From an uncultured Pelosinus sp. (GTDB lineage Bacteria; Bacillota; Negativicutes; Sporomusales; Acetonemataceae), in assembly GCA_900542835.1 (NCBI GenBank), contig UQPB01000001.1, positions 1-64,000 of the forward strand: DNA of 64,000 nt, read 5' to 3'. Below are positions 49,854 through 58,739 of the stretch, piece after piece. The position numbers were made by a program, and so were the translations under genes. The notes below the pieces were generated by a model, which made no database searches, had not been told where the DNA came from, and saw nothing but the letters and a program-made list of their open reading frames with translations. Position 1 is the stretch's first letter, and each line of letters opens with the position of its first letter.

Positions 49854-51068
49854 CTATCCTTCCGGCCGGTAGGTATCGGCCGGAACCTCTTTTTCCGCTT
49901 CTGCCTGCTTTATTGGAATGGCCAGGCTTAGCAGGATCATAGCCGCTCCGCAGAGGTAGGGCAGATTGATATCGAGATCAAACAGCAGTCCTGCCGATGC
50001 CGGACCAAAAATAATCGCCAGGCTGGTGTAGGTATTGCTTAGTCCGGCAGCGAAACCCTGTTCTTCTCCGGCCATTTTAGACAGCATGGTGGTAAGGGCA
50101 GGACGCAGCGTCGCAGTACAGGAAAAAAAGAAAATAATGATTGCGAGCAGGACGGAATAAGTTTCCGGAATCAATAGCAGCAGCAGTGAAATTGCCGAAA
50201 AAATCAGTGATAAGCGAACGACCTTTTTTTCGCCAAAGCGGCGCAGCAGCCAATCCGTCAACAGTGCCTGCATGAGTACTCCGGCCAGTGCGCCAATGGT
50301 AAATATCATGGCGATGTCCTGCGGAGTATAGCCGTATCTCACATCCAGATACAGTCCGAAAACCACTTCAACATTGGCTAAGGCAAAGGTCAGGATAAAA
50401 AAAAGCAGCAATAAGGATAAATAAGGGGTATTGAAGGATACGGCAAAGTGCTGCAGGATATTTCCGGGCCGGGCTTTTGTTAAGCAATTGGCAACGGTTC
50501 TTTTTTCCCGTGATAATGTCTCCGGCAGAACCAGCATTGACGCGACCATGGCCAGAGCTGAGGCGGCAGCGGCAAAATAAAAGGGCAGGCGCAAGTCATA
50601 TTCGGCCAGAAAGCCGCCAACCCCGGGTCCGATAACAATACCTAAGGCCATGGCTGCGCTTAGCCAGCTCATGCCTTTGCCGCGTTCGGCTTCAGTGGTA
50701 ATATCGGCTATATATGCGGTAATGGCCGGTGAAGTAAACGCAATGCCAATGCCGCCAATAAGGCGGGACAAATAAAGCAGCCAGATCTCATTGGCGGCGC
50801 CGAACAGATATTGTGATAAGCAGAACATGCTTAAGCCGAAAACAATAACCTTTTTGCGGCCATAGCTGTCCGACAGCTTTCCGGCAAGCGATGAAAATAG
50901 AAATAAGGTCAGCCCCATCGCCGATACCAGGTAACCAATCATGGCTCCACTGGCGTTGAATAACTGCATATATTTCGGCAGGACCGGGATAACCAGGCCG
51001 ACGCCCAGTTGGGCAATAAACATATTGACAATGAGAAGAAGAAGTGATCCATTACGGTAGGTGATCAT
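49854..51068 (-). CDS. MFS transporter (DHA1/TetA-like)
   Basis: A 404-residue major facilitator with 12 predicted helices. The helix 2-3 loop signature GKLSDSYGRKKVIVFG (about 63-78) and motif RLIGGIGIAFTSPAI (about 107-121) place it with proton-driven drug/metabolite antiporters. It is divergent from the TonB receptor and shares the Fur-box promoter, so siderophore export or import of an iron chelate is a reasonable inference. ATG start; no strong ribosome binding site. Confidence 0.93.
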   Translation of the reverse strand: MITYRNGSLLLLIVNMFIAQLGVGLVIPVLPKYMQLFNASGAMIGYLVSAMGLTLFLFSSLAGKLSDSYGRKKVIVFGLSMFCLSQYLFGAANEIWLLYLSRLIGGIGIAFTSPAITAYIADITTEAERGKGMSWLSAAMALGIVIGPGVGGFLAEYDLRLPFYFAAAASALAMVASMLVLPETLSREKRTVANCLTKARPGNILQHFAVSFNTPYLSLLLLFFILTFALANVEVVFGLYLDVRYGYTPQDIAMIFTIGALAGVLMQALLTDWLLRRFGEKKVVRLSLIFSAISLLLLLIPETYSVLLAIIIFFFSCTATLRPALTTMLSKMAGEEQGFAAGLSNTYTSLAIIFGPASAGLLFDLDINLPYLCGAAMILLSLAIPIKQAEAEKEVPADTYRPEG

Positions 51069-51151
51069 GAGCAGCGACAGCCTTTCTTTTGTGGATTCAT
51101 TTTTTTCATACTTGAAATTTAATTCACGTATTGACTTGCTTAAGGACAGGT

Positions 51152-51198
51152 ATTATAATCCTATTGATAGTGATTATCAACATCAATAGGATTATAAT
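51152..51198. promoter_or_regulatory. Divergent promoter with central Fur box inside a 17-bp-arm palindrome
   Basis: The arms 51152-51168 and 51182-51198 are exact inverted repeats. Plus promoter: TTGATA (51164-51169), 17 nt, TAGGAT (51187-51192). Minus promoter: TTGATG (51186-51181), 17 nt, TAGGAT (51163-51158). The Fur box TGATAGTGATTATCA (51165-51179) matches TGATAATNATTATCA at all but one position and occupies both spacers. A TATAAT also occurs in each arm. Confidence 0.8.
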
Positions 51199-51233
51199 TT
51201 TAATTTGACTGACAACAGTCAAATTAAAATTAT
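51194..51233. repeat. Second large palindrome (17-bp arms)
   Basis: ATAATTTTAATTTGACT (51194-51210) and its exact complement (51217-51233) around GACAAC. It overlaps the first palindrome by 5 bp. Its core TGACT-N6-AGTCA matches the palindrome at 51401. A rightward transcript from the Fur promoter would start with this hairpin. Confidence 0.8.
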
Positions 51234-51358
51234 AATTAACGATGAAGGATAAGAAAGATCTGGAGCTATTATATGTTTATTTTTAGGCAGTCGTCAACCA
51301 AACATTTTACCCCTTCGATATGCTGATGGATATTCAATTCTTCATGAGAAGGTGTAAT

Positions 51359-51387
51359 TTGACAGGAGCGTGATAGAAAAATACAGG
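51359..51387 (+). promoter_or_regulatory. Possible second promoter of the TonB receptor gene
   Basis: A perfect -35 TTGACA (51359-51364), 17 nt, weak -10 TACAGG (51382-51387). It is 14 nt before the palindrome at 51401. Confidence 0.45.
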
Positions 51388-51400
51388 ATTTAGTTTATTG

Positions 51401-51432
51401 CCATCGACTGACTGAAATCAGTCAGTCGATGG
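51401..51432. promoter_or_regulatory. Palindromic operator-like site before the TonB receptor gene
   Basis: Perfect 15-bp arms (CCATCGACTGACTGA and complement) around AA. The core TGACTGAAATCAGTCA matches the core of the 51194 palindrome at 14 of 16 positions, and resembles the site at 56602. Probably bound by the TetR regulator at 56.6 kb. Confidence 0.6.
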
Positions 51433-51521
51433 GTGTTTGGTACATAACTAATTTAAGGACTGCGGTGAAAAGGTGCCGTCCTTAGCGCATCAGCGCAAAC
51501 GGTTTATTGAGAAAGGGGAAG

Positions 51522-53441
51522 ATGATCATTTATTATCAGCAGAAAAAAATATTATGTACACTGATCAGCAGTGCGTTATTGTTCGGGATGACCGGACTGG
51601 CGTCAGCGGCCGAGGCCAAAGAGGAATATGCGTTGGAGGAGTATGTCGTTACCGCCAGCCGTATTCCGGTTAAACTGACGGAGGTTGCGGCCAATATCAC
51701 CGTAATCACCGGCGAGGAAATTGAAAAAGGCGGTTTTACCCGGATATCGGATGCTCTGCGCAGCAAGAATGTCAATACCGGTTCGACAAGTTTTGGGTCA
51801 TTTCCTGTGCTCAATGGTGATGACCGGGTATTGATTCTTGTTGACGGCCGCAAAATGAACTGGCCGCATTTGATGTTTAGCGGCAATGACCATGTCATCA
51901 ATATGGATGGCATATCGGTGAAAAATATCGAACGCATTGAGGTCTTACGCGGGCCAGGCTCGTCTCTCTATGGCAGTGATGCTGTCGGCGGGGTAGTCAA
52001 TATTATTACCAAAAAAGGAGAAGTGAACCGTACCACCGTTGCTTCTGAATTCGGCAGCTGGGGCTTTAAGCGCTATAGCCTGACCGCGGAAGGAAAAGCA
52101 AATGACATCAGCTATTTAGTTACCGCCGAAACAAAGAAGCGGAATAACTTTCAGTATAAAGATGCTGCGACAGGCAAGACAAGAACACATGCCGCCAGTC
52201 AGATTGATCAGGATTTAGTTACGCTGCGTCTGGATAAGGAACTGGGAGAGGGCGAGCTTTCTTTTCAGTGGGAATACAGCAATGACAAGACAGGCTTTGG
52301 CGCGGCCTTGATGGAGGACGGCAATGCGGCAAATCCTGAAGGAAGGCAGGATCTCCAGAGCAACAATCTTGCTTTAACTTACCGTTGGAACCGGGAGGGC
52401 GGGGCAGCTAATTTTTTCCGGGTATACCGCAATACTTCAAACGGAAAGCTTTACAAATCGCTGGTTAAATCGGATGGCATCAGCCCTTATACTTATGATC
52501 TTTATGCTAATGGAGTGGAGTGGCAGCAAAACTGGAAACTGAGTGAAAAACAGATACTGGTGGGAGGCGCCAGCTGGCTCAAGGAGCATCTGGATGATAA
52601 GGACACAATCGACCGAGGTGTTACGACCAAATCTGTTTTTCTGGAAAATAGCTGGAAGCTCCCCAGCAACTGGACCCTTAGCGTCGGTGCCCGTTATGAT
52701 GACCAAAGTATTGTTGGTGACAATACGACTTCGCGTTTATCCATTAACCGGGAAATTGACGCCACCACCAATGTCTATGCGTCCTGGGGGCAGTTTGTCA
52801 GGAACCCCACTGTTGCGCATCTGTTCAGCAATACCATCTACTGGGTGGGAAATCCCGGCCTTAAACCCGAGGAAGGCAACACCGTTACTGTCGGCGTAAA
52901 TACTGAGTTGGGCGATGGAACCAAGCTGCAGGCCAGCGTATACAACAGCCGTCTGAAAAACGCAATCCAATGGAAAACACTGTGGCCTGATCCCGGTTAT
53001 TATGAAAATGTTGACCGGGAAAAAAGACAGGGACTGGATATCAGCCTGACGAAAACCTTGTCGCCGCAATGGGGTGTGACTGCAGGCTATTCTTATGCAA
53101 AAATAAAAACAACAGCCGATAGCACCGACTATTATGATGATCCCAAAAACAGCCAGCCCAATGGATATCATTTAGGCTTCAACTATAATCAGGATAAATG
53201 GGATGCCGGTCTGATCTTGCGGGCGGCAACCAACCGCAGTCTGGAAAAATTTACTTCTGAATCGTATCTGACTATGGATCTGGCGGTAAATTATCAAATC
53301 AATTCAACCACCCGTATTTATGCAAATGCCTACAACTTAACCGATGAGTCCTATGAGTTGATCGGCAATGTCTGGTATAAACCCGGCTCATATCCGATGG
53401 CAGGGCGGAACTTCTTTGTTGGAATCGAACACCGGATGTAA
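51522..53441 (+). CDS. TonB-dependent outer-membrane receptor (CirA/BtuB-like)
   Basis: A 639-residue receptor. A signal peptide (about 1-30, ending LASAAEA) is followed by TonB box-like ALEEYVVTASR (about 37-47), the plug domain (about 50-160) with VLILVDGRKMNW and IERIEVLRGPGSSLYGSDAV, and a 22-strand barrel ending near the C-terminus with NAYNLTDESYELIGNVWYKP. Ligand likely a ferric siderophore, given the Fur box and the FecCD-type importer downstream; a BtuB-like cobamide role is less likely. ATG at 51522, with AAAGGGG upstream. It proves an outer membrane in this spore former. Confidence 0.95.
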   Translation: MIIYYQQKKILCTLISSALLFGMTGLASAAEAKEEYALEEYVVTASRIPVKLTEVAANITVITGEEIEKGGFTRISDALRSKNVNTGSTSFGSFPVLNGDDRVLILVDGRKMNWPHLMFSGNDHVINMDGISVKNIERIEVLRGPGSSLYGSDAVGGVVNIITKKGEVNRTTVASEFGSWGFKRYSLTAEGKANDISYLVTAETKKRNNFQYKDAATGKTRTHAASQIDQDLVTLRLDKELGEGELSFQWEYSNDKTGFGAALMEDGNAANPEGRQDLQSNNLALTYRWNREGGAANFFRVYRNTSNGKLYKSLVKSDGISPYTYDLYANGVEWQQNWKLSEKQILVGGASWLKEHLDDKDTIDRGVTTKSVFLENSWKLPSNWTLSVGARYDDQSIVGDNTTSRLSINREIDATTNVYASWGQFVRNPTVAHLFSNTIYWVGNPGLKPEEGNTVTVGVNTELGDGTKLQASVYNSRLKNAIQWKTLWPDPGYYENVDREKRQGLDISLTKTLSPQWGVTAGYSYAKIKTTADSTDYYDDPKNSQPNGYHLGFNYNQDKWDAGLILRAATNRSLEKFTSESYLTMDLAVNYQINSTTRIYANAYNLTDESYELIGNVWYKPGSYPMAGRNFFVGIEHRM

Positions 53442-53461
53442 CCGGCGTGTTACATAAATAA

Positions 53462-53516
53462 CCGACATGCACTGCCAGTACCTTATCAGCGTGAGGGCAG
53501 TGCATGTCGGTTTTTT
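53462..53516 (+). terminator. Terminator of the TonB receptor gene
   Basis: A 14-bp stem (CCGACATGCACTGCC region and its complement at 53496-53510) and six T. It separates the receptor from the fecC-type gene, which needs its own promoter or read-through. Confidence 0.9.
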
Positions 53517-53604
53517 GAAGGAAGAATAACCTTGCTGTTTCCTAAAACCGGTTTAGCGGTTAAAATAATATTGATAATCTTTTTCAATAATAGGAGAACT
53601 ATAG

Positions 53605-54705
53605 ATGGTGGAATTTAAACTACAATCGTCCGCGCGGCCTGCCGGCGTAATTCAGAAGCGCCGGAGCTTTGTTTTATTGCTGGCCTGCTTGGGCTTGCTT
53701 GCGCTGGCTTCCATAGTACTGGCGGTTTGTCTGGGATCGGCGAAAATTGCCCCCGGCGAAGCTTACCGGATTCTCTTATATAAAATGCTTTATTTGAACC
53801 TGCAGGACATTGCCGGGCAGGCGTCGCCGGCCCAACAGGATATTATCTGGCAAATCCGTTTGCCACGGGTGCTGATGTCTGCTGTTGTCGGTGCCGGGCT
53901 GGCAGTATGCGGAGCGGTAATGCAGGCGGCGGTGCAAAATCCGCTGGCCGAACCGTATATTTTGGGAATATCCGCCGGCGCATCACTTGGCGCAACCTTT
54001 TCCATCCTCCTTGGCGGATTTGCCGGTGTTCTGTTCGGGCTGGGCACTGCCGTGTGGGCGTTTATCGGCGCTTTGGCGGCTTCCTTGTTCGTGATGACGT
54101 TATCCGGTATTGGCGGGAGAGCTTCCACCGTTAAAATGGTGCTGGCCGGTTCTGTCGCAAGTGCGCTGTTTATTGCCTTATCTAATTTTATTGTCTATCT
54201 TTCCAGCAATGCCGAGGGAATGCGCAGTGTCGCTTTCTGGACAATGGGTTCGCTGGCTGCCGCCAAATGGAGCAACCTGGCGCTTCCTGCAGCGGGCATT
54301 ATTGCATGCTGCCTGTTTTTTCTCAGCCAGTTCCGTATTCTGAATACGCTGCTGCTGGGTGAGGAAGCGGCAATTACACTGGGGATTGATTTAGCGAAAG
54401 TCAGGCGGCTTTATTTAATGATCACTGCATTGGTTACCGGACTGATTGTCTCTGTATGCGGTATTTTCGGTTTTGTCGGCCTGGTTGTTCCCCATGTGGT
54501 GCGCGGCATGGTTGGGGCCGATCACCGGCGCCTGATGCCGGTGACTATTCTGACAGGGGCGATTTTCCTGATCTGGGCGGATGTACTGGCCCGCATCATA
54601 TTGACAAGCGGTGAATTACCGATTGGCATTCTCACTGCGCTGGTAGGCGCTCCCTTTTTTATGTATATTCTGGTTAAGCAGTCTTTTCATTTTGGCAGTC
54701 AGTAA
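53605..54705 (+). CDS. FecCD-type iron-siderophore ABC permease
   Basis: A 366-residue permease with about ten helices. RLPRVLMSAVVGAGLAVCGA (about 91-110) and QNPLAEPYILGISAGASLGA are the FecCD signatures; the last half has GFVGLVVPHVVRGMVGADHR (about 289-308). It probably homodimerises. It has a long N-terminal cytosolic extension. ATG with AGGAGA upstream. A TTGATAATC half-site at 53570-53578 could be part of a Fur site. Confidence 0.95.
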   Translation: MVEFKLQSSARPAGVIQKRRSFVLLLACLGLLALASIVLAVCLGSAKIAPGEAYRILLYKMLYLNLQDIAGQASPAQQDIIWQIRLPRVLMSAVVGAGLAVCGAVMQAAVQNPLAEPYILGISAGASLGATFSILLGGFAGVLFGLGTAVWAFIGALAASLFVMTLSGIGGRASTVKMVLAGSVASALFIALSNFIVYLSSNAEGMRSVAFWTMGSLAAAKWSNLALPAAGIIACCLFFLSQFRILNTLLLGEEAAITLGIDLAKVRRLYLMITALVTGLIVSVCGIFGFVGLVVPHVVRGMVGADHRRLMPVTILTGAIFLIWADVLARIILTSGELPIGILTALVGAPFFMYILVKQSFHFGSQ

Positions 54706-54716
54706 GGAGGGCTCCT

Positions 54717-55496
54717 GTGAATTTAGCATTAAAAAACATTGATGTAAGGCTTGGCAGTCAAACTGTCGTTCGTGATGTTTCGCTGGAGGTTGAACAGGGA
54801 AGCTTTGTCGGACTGATCGGCCCCAACGGCAGCGGGAAATCGACGCTGCTTCGTACGATTTACCGGGTGATCAAACCCAATCGCGGTACGATTCTGTTTG
54901 ACGGACAAAATCTGCAGAACCTTAAACTGGCAGAATCCGCAAAGAAAATGGGCGTGGTAGGCCAGTTCAATTCCGTAAACTTTGATTTTAGTGTTTTTGA
55001 GATGGTCATGATGGGCCGCACACCCCATAAAGGCTTGCTTGCTGCTGATAACCAGGACGACTATGCGATTGCGTTATCAGCCATTCAAAAGGTTGGTATG
55101 GAAAAGTATGCCGACCGGAGTTTTTCTACTTTATCCGGCGGGGAGAAGCAGCGTATTATACTGGCCAGGGCGCTGGCCCAGCAGCCTGAGGTGCTTATAT
55201 TGGATGAGCCGACCAATCATCTTGACATTAAATATCAGCTTGAACTGCTGTCTATTGTAAAGGCTCTTGGTATCGGGGTGCTGGCCGCCCTGCATGATCT
55301 TAGCTTGGCGGCCATGTATTGCGATCTGCTGTATGTGCTTAAGGAAGGACAGGTGGTTGCCTGCGGCCAGCCTAATCAAGTGCTTACACGTGACTTGGTG
55401 CGTGATGTATATGAAATTGACTGTGATATTGAAGAGAATCCTGCTACCGGCCATCTGTCGATTCACTATTACCCCGGCTGGCGGCGGGCGCAATGA
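54717..55496 (+). CDS. FecE-type iron-siderophore ABC ATPase
   Basis: A 259-residue ATPase: Walker A GPNGSGKSTLLRTIYRV (about 36-52), signature LSGGEKQRIILARALAQQ (about 138-155), Walker B VLILDEPTNHLDI, H-loop AALHDLSLAAMYC. GTG start 11 bp after the permease, with AAGGAGG upstream. Energises the importer with the upstream permease and downstream binding protein. Confidence 0.96.
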   Translation: MNLALKNIDVRLGSQTVVRDVSLEVEQGSFVGLIGPNGSGKSTLLRTIYRVIKPNRGTILFDGQNLQNLKLAESAKKMGVVGQFNSVNFDFSVFEMVMMGRTPHKGLLAADNQDDYAIALSAIQKVGMEKYADRSFSTLSGGEKQRIILARALAQQPEVLILDEPTNHLDIKYQLELLSIVKALGIGVLAALHDLSLAAMYCDLLYVLKEGQVVACGQPNQVLTRDLVRDVYEIDCDIEENPATGHLSIHYYPGWRRAQ

Positions 55497-55508
55497 GGGG
55501 GTGGACAG

Positions 55509-56540
55509 ATGAACCGGTGTAGACGGGTGACCGCTGTTTGTATGGTAAGCATTGCCCTGCTGCTGCTGGGCGCAGGCTGTGGGCAAAAGCAGGCTGAAAT
55601 TAAGCCCGGGCATGCTGTTCAGACAAATTCGGCAGCTTATCCTGTCACGATAAGCAATTACGACTATATGGAAAATAGCGTTGATTATACTTATCATCAG
55701 GCTCCGCAGAGAGTGGTTGTTACGCATCCCGGTGCAACTGAGCTTTTGCTGGAGTTTGACCTTGACGAGCGTATTCTGGCGACAGTTGCGCCATATGGCA
55801 GTCCGGTAGCGCGGATAGCCGGGAAATACGCCAAATTAAATATTACCAAAGCGCGGTATATGCCGTCTGCCGAGCAAATGCTGGAAATGCAGCCTGATTT
55901 GATTATCGGCTGGGTTCAGCACTTCTCTCCGAATGAAATGGGCGAGGTAAAGACCTGGCAGGGGCGGGGGGTTGGAACCTATATACTGCCAAGCACATTA
56001 GTAAGAACAAAACCGACTCTGGAAAATTCTGTTTACCGCAGTATCGCGGATATCGGCAGTATTTTTGGCATCAAGCAGGCTGCCGATTCTTATATCCGGA
56101 ACTTGAAGCTGCGGGTGGAAAAAATTCAGGAGACGGTCAAGGATTTACCGGAGAAAAAGAGGGTCATTGTGCTGCAAGACCATTCTAATGGTACGTTTTC
56201 GGTTTACGACAGCCAGTATTTGATCAGCCACATGATCGAACTTGCCGGCGGACAAAATCTTTGTGAGGAACGCACCTCCTTTGTCAGTGCGGAAAAAGTA
56301 CTGTCATTTGATCCTGATGTGATTATTTTTGTTTCCGTTAATGATCAGCGGCCAACAGAGGATCTCGACGATCAAGCGGCAGCCGGACACTTGCAGTCAC
56401 TGGCCCAGTTGCGCAGCATGCGCGCTATTCAACAGGGAAATATCATTAATCTGCCCTTTTTTACGGTGAATAACGGTGGTATCCGTACGGTTGACGCTAT
56501 TGAGAAAATCGCGGCCGGTTTGTATCCTGATAAATTTTAA
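55509..56540 (+). CDS. Iron-siderophore ABC substrate-binding lipoprotein
   Basis: A 343-residue periplasmic binding protein (PF01497). Lipobox LLLGAGC with Cys near residue 24. The N-lobe has RVVVTHPGATELLLEFDLDE and PSAEQMLEMQPDLIIGW, the C-lobe VLSFDPDVIIFVS. Family members bind ferric siderophores, heme or cobalamin; Fur-linked location favours iron. ATG 12 bp after the ATPase stop. Confidence 0.94.
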   Translation: MNRCRRVTAVCMVSIALLLLGAGCGQKQAEIKPGHAVQTNSAAYPVTISNYDYMENSVDYTYHQAPQRVVVTHPGATELLLEFDLDERILATVAPYGSPVARIAGKYAKLNITKARYMPSAEQMLEMQPDLIIGWVQHFSPNEMGEVKTWQGRGVGTYILPSTLVRTKPTLENSVYRSIADIGSIFGIKQAADSYIRNLKLRVEKIQETVKDLPEKKRVIVLQDHSNGTFSVYDSQYLISHMIELAGGQNLCEERTSFVSAEKVLSFDPDVIIFVSVNDQRPTEDLDDQAAAGHLQSLAQLRSMRAIQQGNIINLPFFTVNNGGIRTVDAIEKIAAGLYPDKF

Positions 56541-56570
56541 TTGCTAAAGGCGCCAAATACCAAAATTTTC

Positions 56571-56599
56571 TTGACACTAATCAAAATATTATTTAGAAT
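56571..56599 (+). promoter_or_regulatory. Promoter of the tetR gene
   Basis: Perfect -35 TTGACA (56571-56576), 17 nt, -10 TAGAAT (56594-56599), immediately followed by a palindrome. Confidence 0.82.
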
Positions 56600-56601
56600 A
56601 T

Positions 56602-56619
56602 GAACTGATTTTAGTCAGT
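56602..56619 (+). promoter_or_regulatory. Operator-like palindrome at the tetR start site
   Basis: ACTGA (56604-56608) and TCAGT (56615-56619) form an inverted repeat overlapping the predicted transcription start. Resembles the cores at 51.2 and 51.4 kb (11 of 16 positions). Confidence 0.6.
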
Positions 56620-56630
56620 GGGAAAAAGAG

Positions 56631-57305
56631 GTGTTGATCATACCGCGAATTAGCAAAGATCCTGAGATGCGCCAGGCTGAACTCATGAATGCAGCTGAGG
56701 AATTATTCATCTCGGCAGGTTATCAGCAAACGACCGTCAGTATGATTGTAAAAAAAGTCGGTGTGGCCCAGGGAACTTTTTACTATCATTTTGCTTCCAA
56801 GGAAGTTATTCTGGAAGCCATCTTTAACCGCTTTATTCAACATATGATTTCTGAAGTACAGTCCGCTTATGCCCCGCAGAATACCGTCCTGAAAAAATTA
56901 CAGTTGTTTTTTACACTGTTTTATAAGCTGTGCTATGATGAAGTCGGTCTGATTTCCAAAATTTTATACAAAGAGAAGCAGGGCCAGCTGATTAATAAGC
57001 TTTGGCGTCAGACCTTGATTGCCACCACGCCGATTTTACGATGTATTTTGGAACAGGGCAACAAAGAAGGCATTACCAAAGTTGCTCATATGGATGAAAC
57101 GCTGTCTTTTTTTGCCGGTATCATGGCTGCTTTACTGGAGTCGAGTTCACCGCTGGAATTCGGTCATGAGGCTGATCCGGCAGTCATGCATAATAAGCTG
57201 AAGATCGCGGAACGCCTGATCGAAGTATTGCTGGGGTTACAGGCGGGAAGCATGCAGTTTGATTTTCCTGAACAGAATAATAAAACGGAATCTGCGGCGA
57301 TTTAA
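56631..57305 (+). CDS. TetR-family regulator of the iron island
   Basis: A 224-residue TetR protein. HTH region TTVSMIVKKVGVAQGTFYYH then FASKEVILEAIF (about 31-62), with a helical ligand domain after. The start is unclear: GTG 56631, TTG 56634 or a downstream ATG (56667) are possible, because AAGAGG abuts the first. A palindrome at its own promoter indicates autoregulation; similar sites before the TonB receptor suggest a second control layer besides Fur. Confidence 0.88.
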   Translation: MLIIPRISKDPEMRQAELMNAAEELFISAGYQQTTVSMIVKKVGVAQGTFYYHFASKEVILEAIFNRFIQHMISEVQSAYAPQNTVLKKLQLFFTLFYKLCYDEVGLISKILYKEKQGQLINKLWRQTLIATTPILRCILEQGNKEGITKVAHMDETLSFFAGIMAALLESSSPLEFGHEADPAVMHNKLKIAERLIEVLLGLQAGSMQFDFPEQNNKTESAAI

Positions 57306-57635
57306 GCTGCAAAAATTGATGTGGCAGCTCGCAGCGAAACAAATGGCGGACGTATAACAATGATCTCTGTGTTAAATCTGTGTTGACGCTAGGGATGCGG
57401 CAAGGGCATTATATAGTTGAACATCGAAGATTTTTGCTGAGTGGCTGGTAAGATAAGCCGCTAATCCTAATAATGTTAGGATTAGCGGCTTTAGTCTTGC
57501 CCTTTCTGTGCCGTTTGACATCAAGCATCCCTGCAATGGCTGCATACTTGCCGGCAGCGCTTATCATCTTCGCAATTACGATCAAAACAAATGGCTATTT
57601 GTATGCTATGCTATTATTGACAGGAGGGGGCTATT
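57306..57635. other. Intergenic region between tetR and the AraC gene
   Basis: Apart from a hairpin at 57455-57491 no feature is recognised. No small gene is supported. Confidence 0.5.
57455..57491 (+). terminator. Hairpin, probable terminator after tetR
   Basis: A perfect 15-bp stem AAGCCGCTAATCCTA with its complement around ATAATGT; only a weak T tract follows. Confidence 0.65.
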
Positions 57636-58703
57636 GTGAAGCTTGGAATTGAGAAAGCGGTTTGGTATATTGATGAGAACCTGACAGATAATTTTTCGCT
57701 AACTGATGTGGCTCGGTATTGCAATTACTCACCATACCATTTGTCCGTGCTGTTTCAGCAAACTGTTGGCGACACGATAAAAGGCTACACGAAGAAGCGC
57801 CGGCTTACGCGTGCAGCTGAAGCCCTTAGAAACACCGATATGAAAATTATTGATATTTCAATGCAATATGGCTATTCCTCACAAGCCGCTTTTTCGCGTG
57901 CTTTTATGGATATGTTTGGCTTAACACCCCGCCAATATAGACAGGCCAAAGCGCCGGTTCAAGCAGCATACCGGAAAAGCACTCCAGTGTTATACGGTAA
58001 TGGAACGGAAGCGATAAAAACGCTTCAGGATAAAATTGAAGCAAGCTACGAGGTGGCTGTTTTGCATGTTCTTAATGGGATGCAGATGCTTTCCCGCTTT
58101 GAAAGAGATTCGCTTATGAGAGACAACCAGACCTATGTGGCTTTTAATGAAGCGATGTGCTGGGGAGAAGCCGACACTGCCGTATTTTCCGCTGCCTTTG
58201 TCGAAAAGAGAGTGGAATCGTTAAAAACAACGGCAGTAGAGTATCGGAGCAGAGTGCTTGGATCCTTGAAGCCGCTTTTGGAAGCAAAATTTGATATTAT
58301 TGTTCTATGGTTTGGCGATGATATGTTTTGTCAGATGAATATGATTACCCTGCTGGCATATCTGGAACAAAGCGGCTATAAAGGCGACGTGCTTTTTTGC
58401 ATGGCGCTTGAAACAATTGACGACTTCTTAGCCGATGCCTTTGAAATTGATGCTGTCGGGTATTCCAACATTTATAAAACGGTTATATGTCGCCATGAAA
58501 TGCCTGGTCAAAAAGTAATGCCGGTTACCTACCAAGCCATAAGAATGTATTTAAATTATCAAACAGAAGAAAGCCCGATCATAAAATACATCAGGGGCAA
58601 TTTAACTAAAGAACGGCTGGTAACCGATTTACTCGCCCGGTTTCCCGCGTATGGGCTTGGTGATTTGCAATATCAGGCTATGATTGACGCTGCCCGCAGT
58701 TAA
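57636..58703 (+). CDS. AraC-family regulator with unusual C-terminal domain
   Basis: A 355-residue protein. An N-terminal AraC double HTH (about 1-108): LTDVARYCNYSPYHLSVLFQ and IIDISMQYGYSSQAAFSRAF, then MFGLTPRQYR. The following 250 residues are not a usual GyrI or cupin sensor. A segment IIVLWFGDDMFCQMNMITLL (about 221-240) resembles, from memory, the WFxxDxxxQ motif of DUF1835 proteins. GTG start at 57636 after AGGAGGGGG. The MBL-fold gene follows by 36 bp and is likely co-transcribed. Confidence 0.82.
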   Translation: MKLGIEKAVWYIDENLTDNFSLTDVARYCNYSPYHLSVLFQQTVGDTIKGYTKKRRLTRAAEALRNTDMKIIDISMQYGYSSQAAFSRAFMDMFGLTPRQYRQAKAPVQAAYRKSTPVLYGNGTEAIKTLQDKIEASYEVAVLHVLNGMQMLSRFERDSLMRDNQTYVAFNEAMCWGEADTAVFSAAFVEKRVESLKTTAVEYRSRVLGSLKPLLEAKFDIIVLWFGDDMFCQMNMITLLAYLEQSGYKGDVLFCMALETIDDFLADAFEIDAVGYSNIYKTVICRHEMPGQKVMPVTYQAIRMYLNYQTEESPIIKYIRGNLTKERLVTDLLARFPAYGLGDLQYQAMIDAARS

Positions 58704-58739
58704 TACTGCCTGTTCAGTAAAGATCAGTGGAGGGTTTAC

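Noticed and set aside
57406..57500. Hairpin at 57.46 kb as a small RNA gene
   Set aside because: No promoter signal was found close upstream; it is better read as the end of the tetR transcript.
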